Positions 63,545 to 64,000 of a stretch of DNA of 64,000 nucleotides are shown here, piece by piece. The position numbers and the translations under genes were made by a program. Source of the DNA: Salvator merianae (Eukaryota; Chordata; Lepidosauria; Squamata; Teiidae); the NCBI GenBank assembly GCA_003586115.2, contig QVOM02000034.1, positions 14,065,267 to 14,129,266 of the forward strand, in the 5' to 3' direction. The notes under the pieces are model-generated. The model did no database searches. It saw only the letters and a program-made list of their open reading frames with translations, and was not told the origin of the DNA. The stretch's first letter is position 1. Each line of letters starts with the position of its first letter.

Positions 63545-63652
63545 GCTTCTCCTCATATTTTGTACCATCTCAGCTATCTTTCCAGACATTCTGCTATTCC
63601 TGTGTCCACTTTGAACGTTCTCGGGTTGTTGTTTTTCTTTTCACCAAGACCA
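63545..63652 (+). other. weak candidate internal exon (108 bp)
   Basis: Bounded by an acceptor-like TTTTGTGTCCTCTTGCAG before 63545 and a donor-like GTAAGT from 63653. Length is a multiple of three. One open frame contains SSYFVPSQLSFQTF and FERSRVVVFLFTKT, another contains SRHSAIPVSTLNVLG. No homology recognised; splice-like words this good occur by chance in large AT-rich regions. Confidence 0.15.
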
Positions 63653-64000
63653 GTAAGTCTTGGGCTGCAACTGGATTTCATGAAATATTAGACTTAGCTC
63701 CATTAACTTCCAATGCATGCACATTTGGGAGACATGGACACATAAAGAAAGCATCAGCTGAATTACAAATCCTTATGCAATGTGCAATGTGGTTTTACTT
63801 CTAGGGTAAAAAATTAAAAAGAGGAAAGGATTCCTGCTTCTTTGATAGTTTCAGAGAAGACAAAATTTCAGCAGGTGTAGTTGATTATGCAAGTAGCCCT
63901 ATATATAGCATGGAGCCCTTCCACACTTGCCTGAAGTCTGCAATAGGAAAGAGTCTAAGGACCTGCCTTCCACATGCTCATTTGGAATGGAGAAGGCCTA
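63653..64000. other. anonymous DNA with a possible MITE start
   Basis: GAGCCCTTCCACACTTGCCT at 63915 resembles the start of the GGGCC-end family, running off the window. Confidence 0.3.

Overview
This 64 kb window is vertebrate intergenic or deep-intronic DNA, most likely from a squamate reptile. The main clues are CR1 non-LTR retrotransposons of many ages (one nearly full length, with an SGNH-esterase ORF1), degraded L1 and Ty3/Gypsy remnants, a tRNA-derived SINE, many small foldback DNA transposons and abundant microsatellites. I found no convincing host protein-coding gene, tRNA, rRNA, CRISPR array or prokaryotic feature. Two exon-like stretches near the 3' end are offered only as weak candidates. 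The species call is inference: turtles and crocodilians also carry CR1.

Layout. 0-8.5 kb: anonymous sequence holding a 779-bp foldback element (799-1577), a 149-bp TTC tract and an antisense LINE endonuclease fragment. 8.6-10 kb: a decayed Ty3/Gypsy chromovirus 3' part (integrase C-terminus, chromodomain, probable LTR) split by a CR1 tail. 11.9-13.5 kb: a second foldback element carrying seven copies of a 145-bp unit. 13.5-21.8 kb: mostly single-copy AT-rich DNA with a large AT-rich palindrome at 19.4-20 kb. 22.2-23.5 kb: a third foldback element, opposite in orientation to the second, with an assembly gap in its array. 24.6-27 kb: a three-level nest (MITE interrupted by CR1, interrupted by L1). 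27-44 kb: anonymous DNA with a SINE, more MITEs and CR1 pieces. 44.0-49.8 kb: a nearly complete antisense CR1 bracketed by inverted 66-bp repeats and by outer inverted ends flanked by TAA. 50-64 kb: anonymous DNA with more copies of the GGGCC-end MITE family.

The most unusual content is the trio of elements at 799-1577, 11886-13460 and 22171-23481. Each starts TAGGG, ends CCCTA, and is flanked by a perfect, different 8-bp target duplication (TTGCAGAC, CCTGTTAC, GGTTCCAC), as expected of hAT-superfamily transposition. They carry no transposase. Their interiors are almost entirely consecutive hairpins, and in two of them a pair of hairpins has been amplified into a tandem array. The second notable structure is the CR1 at 44.7-49.3 kb inside what looks like a 3-bp-TSD DNA transposon. 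Its ORF1 holds a 490-bp repeat on either side of a 200-N gap, which is probably an assembly artefact but could be a real duplication.
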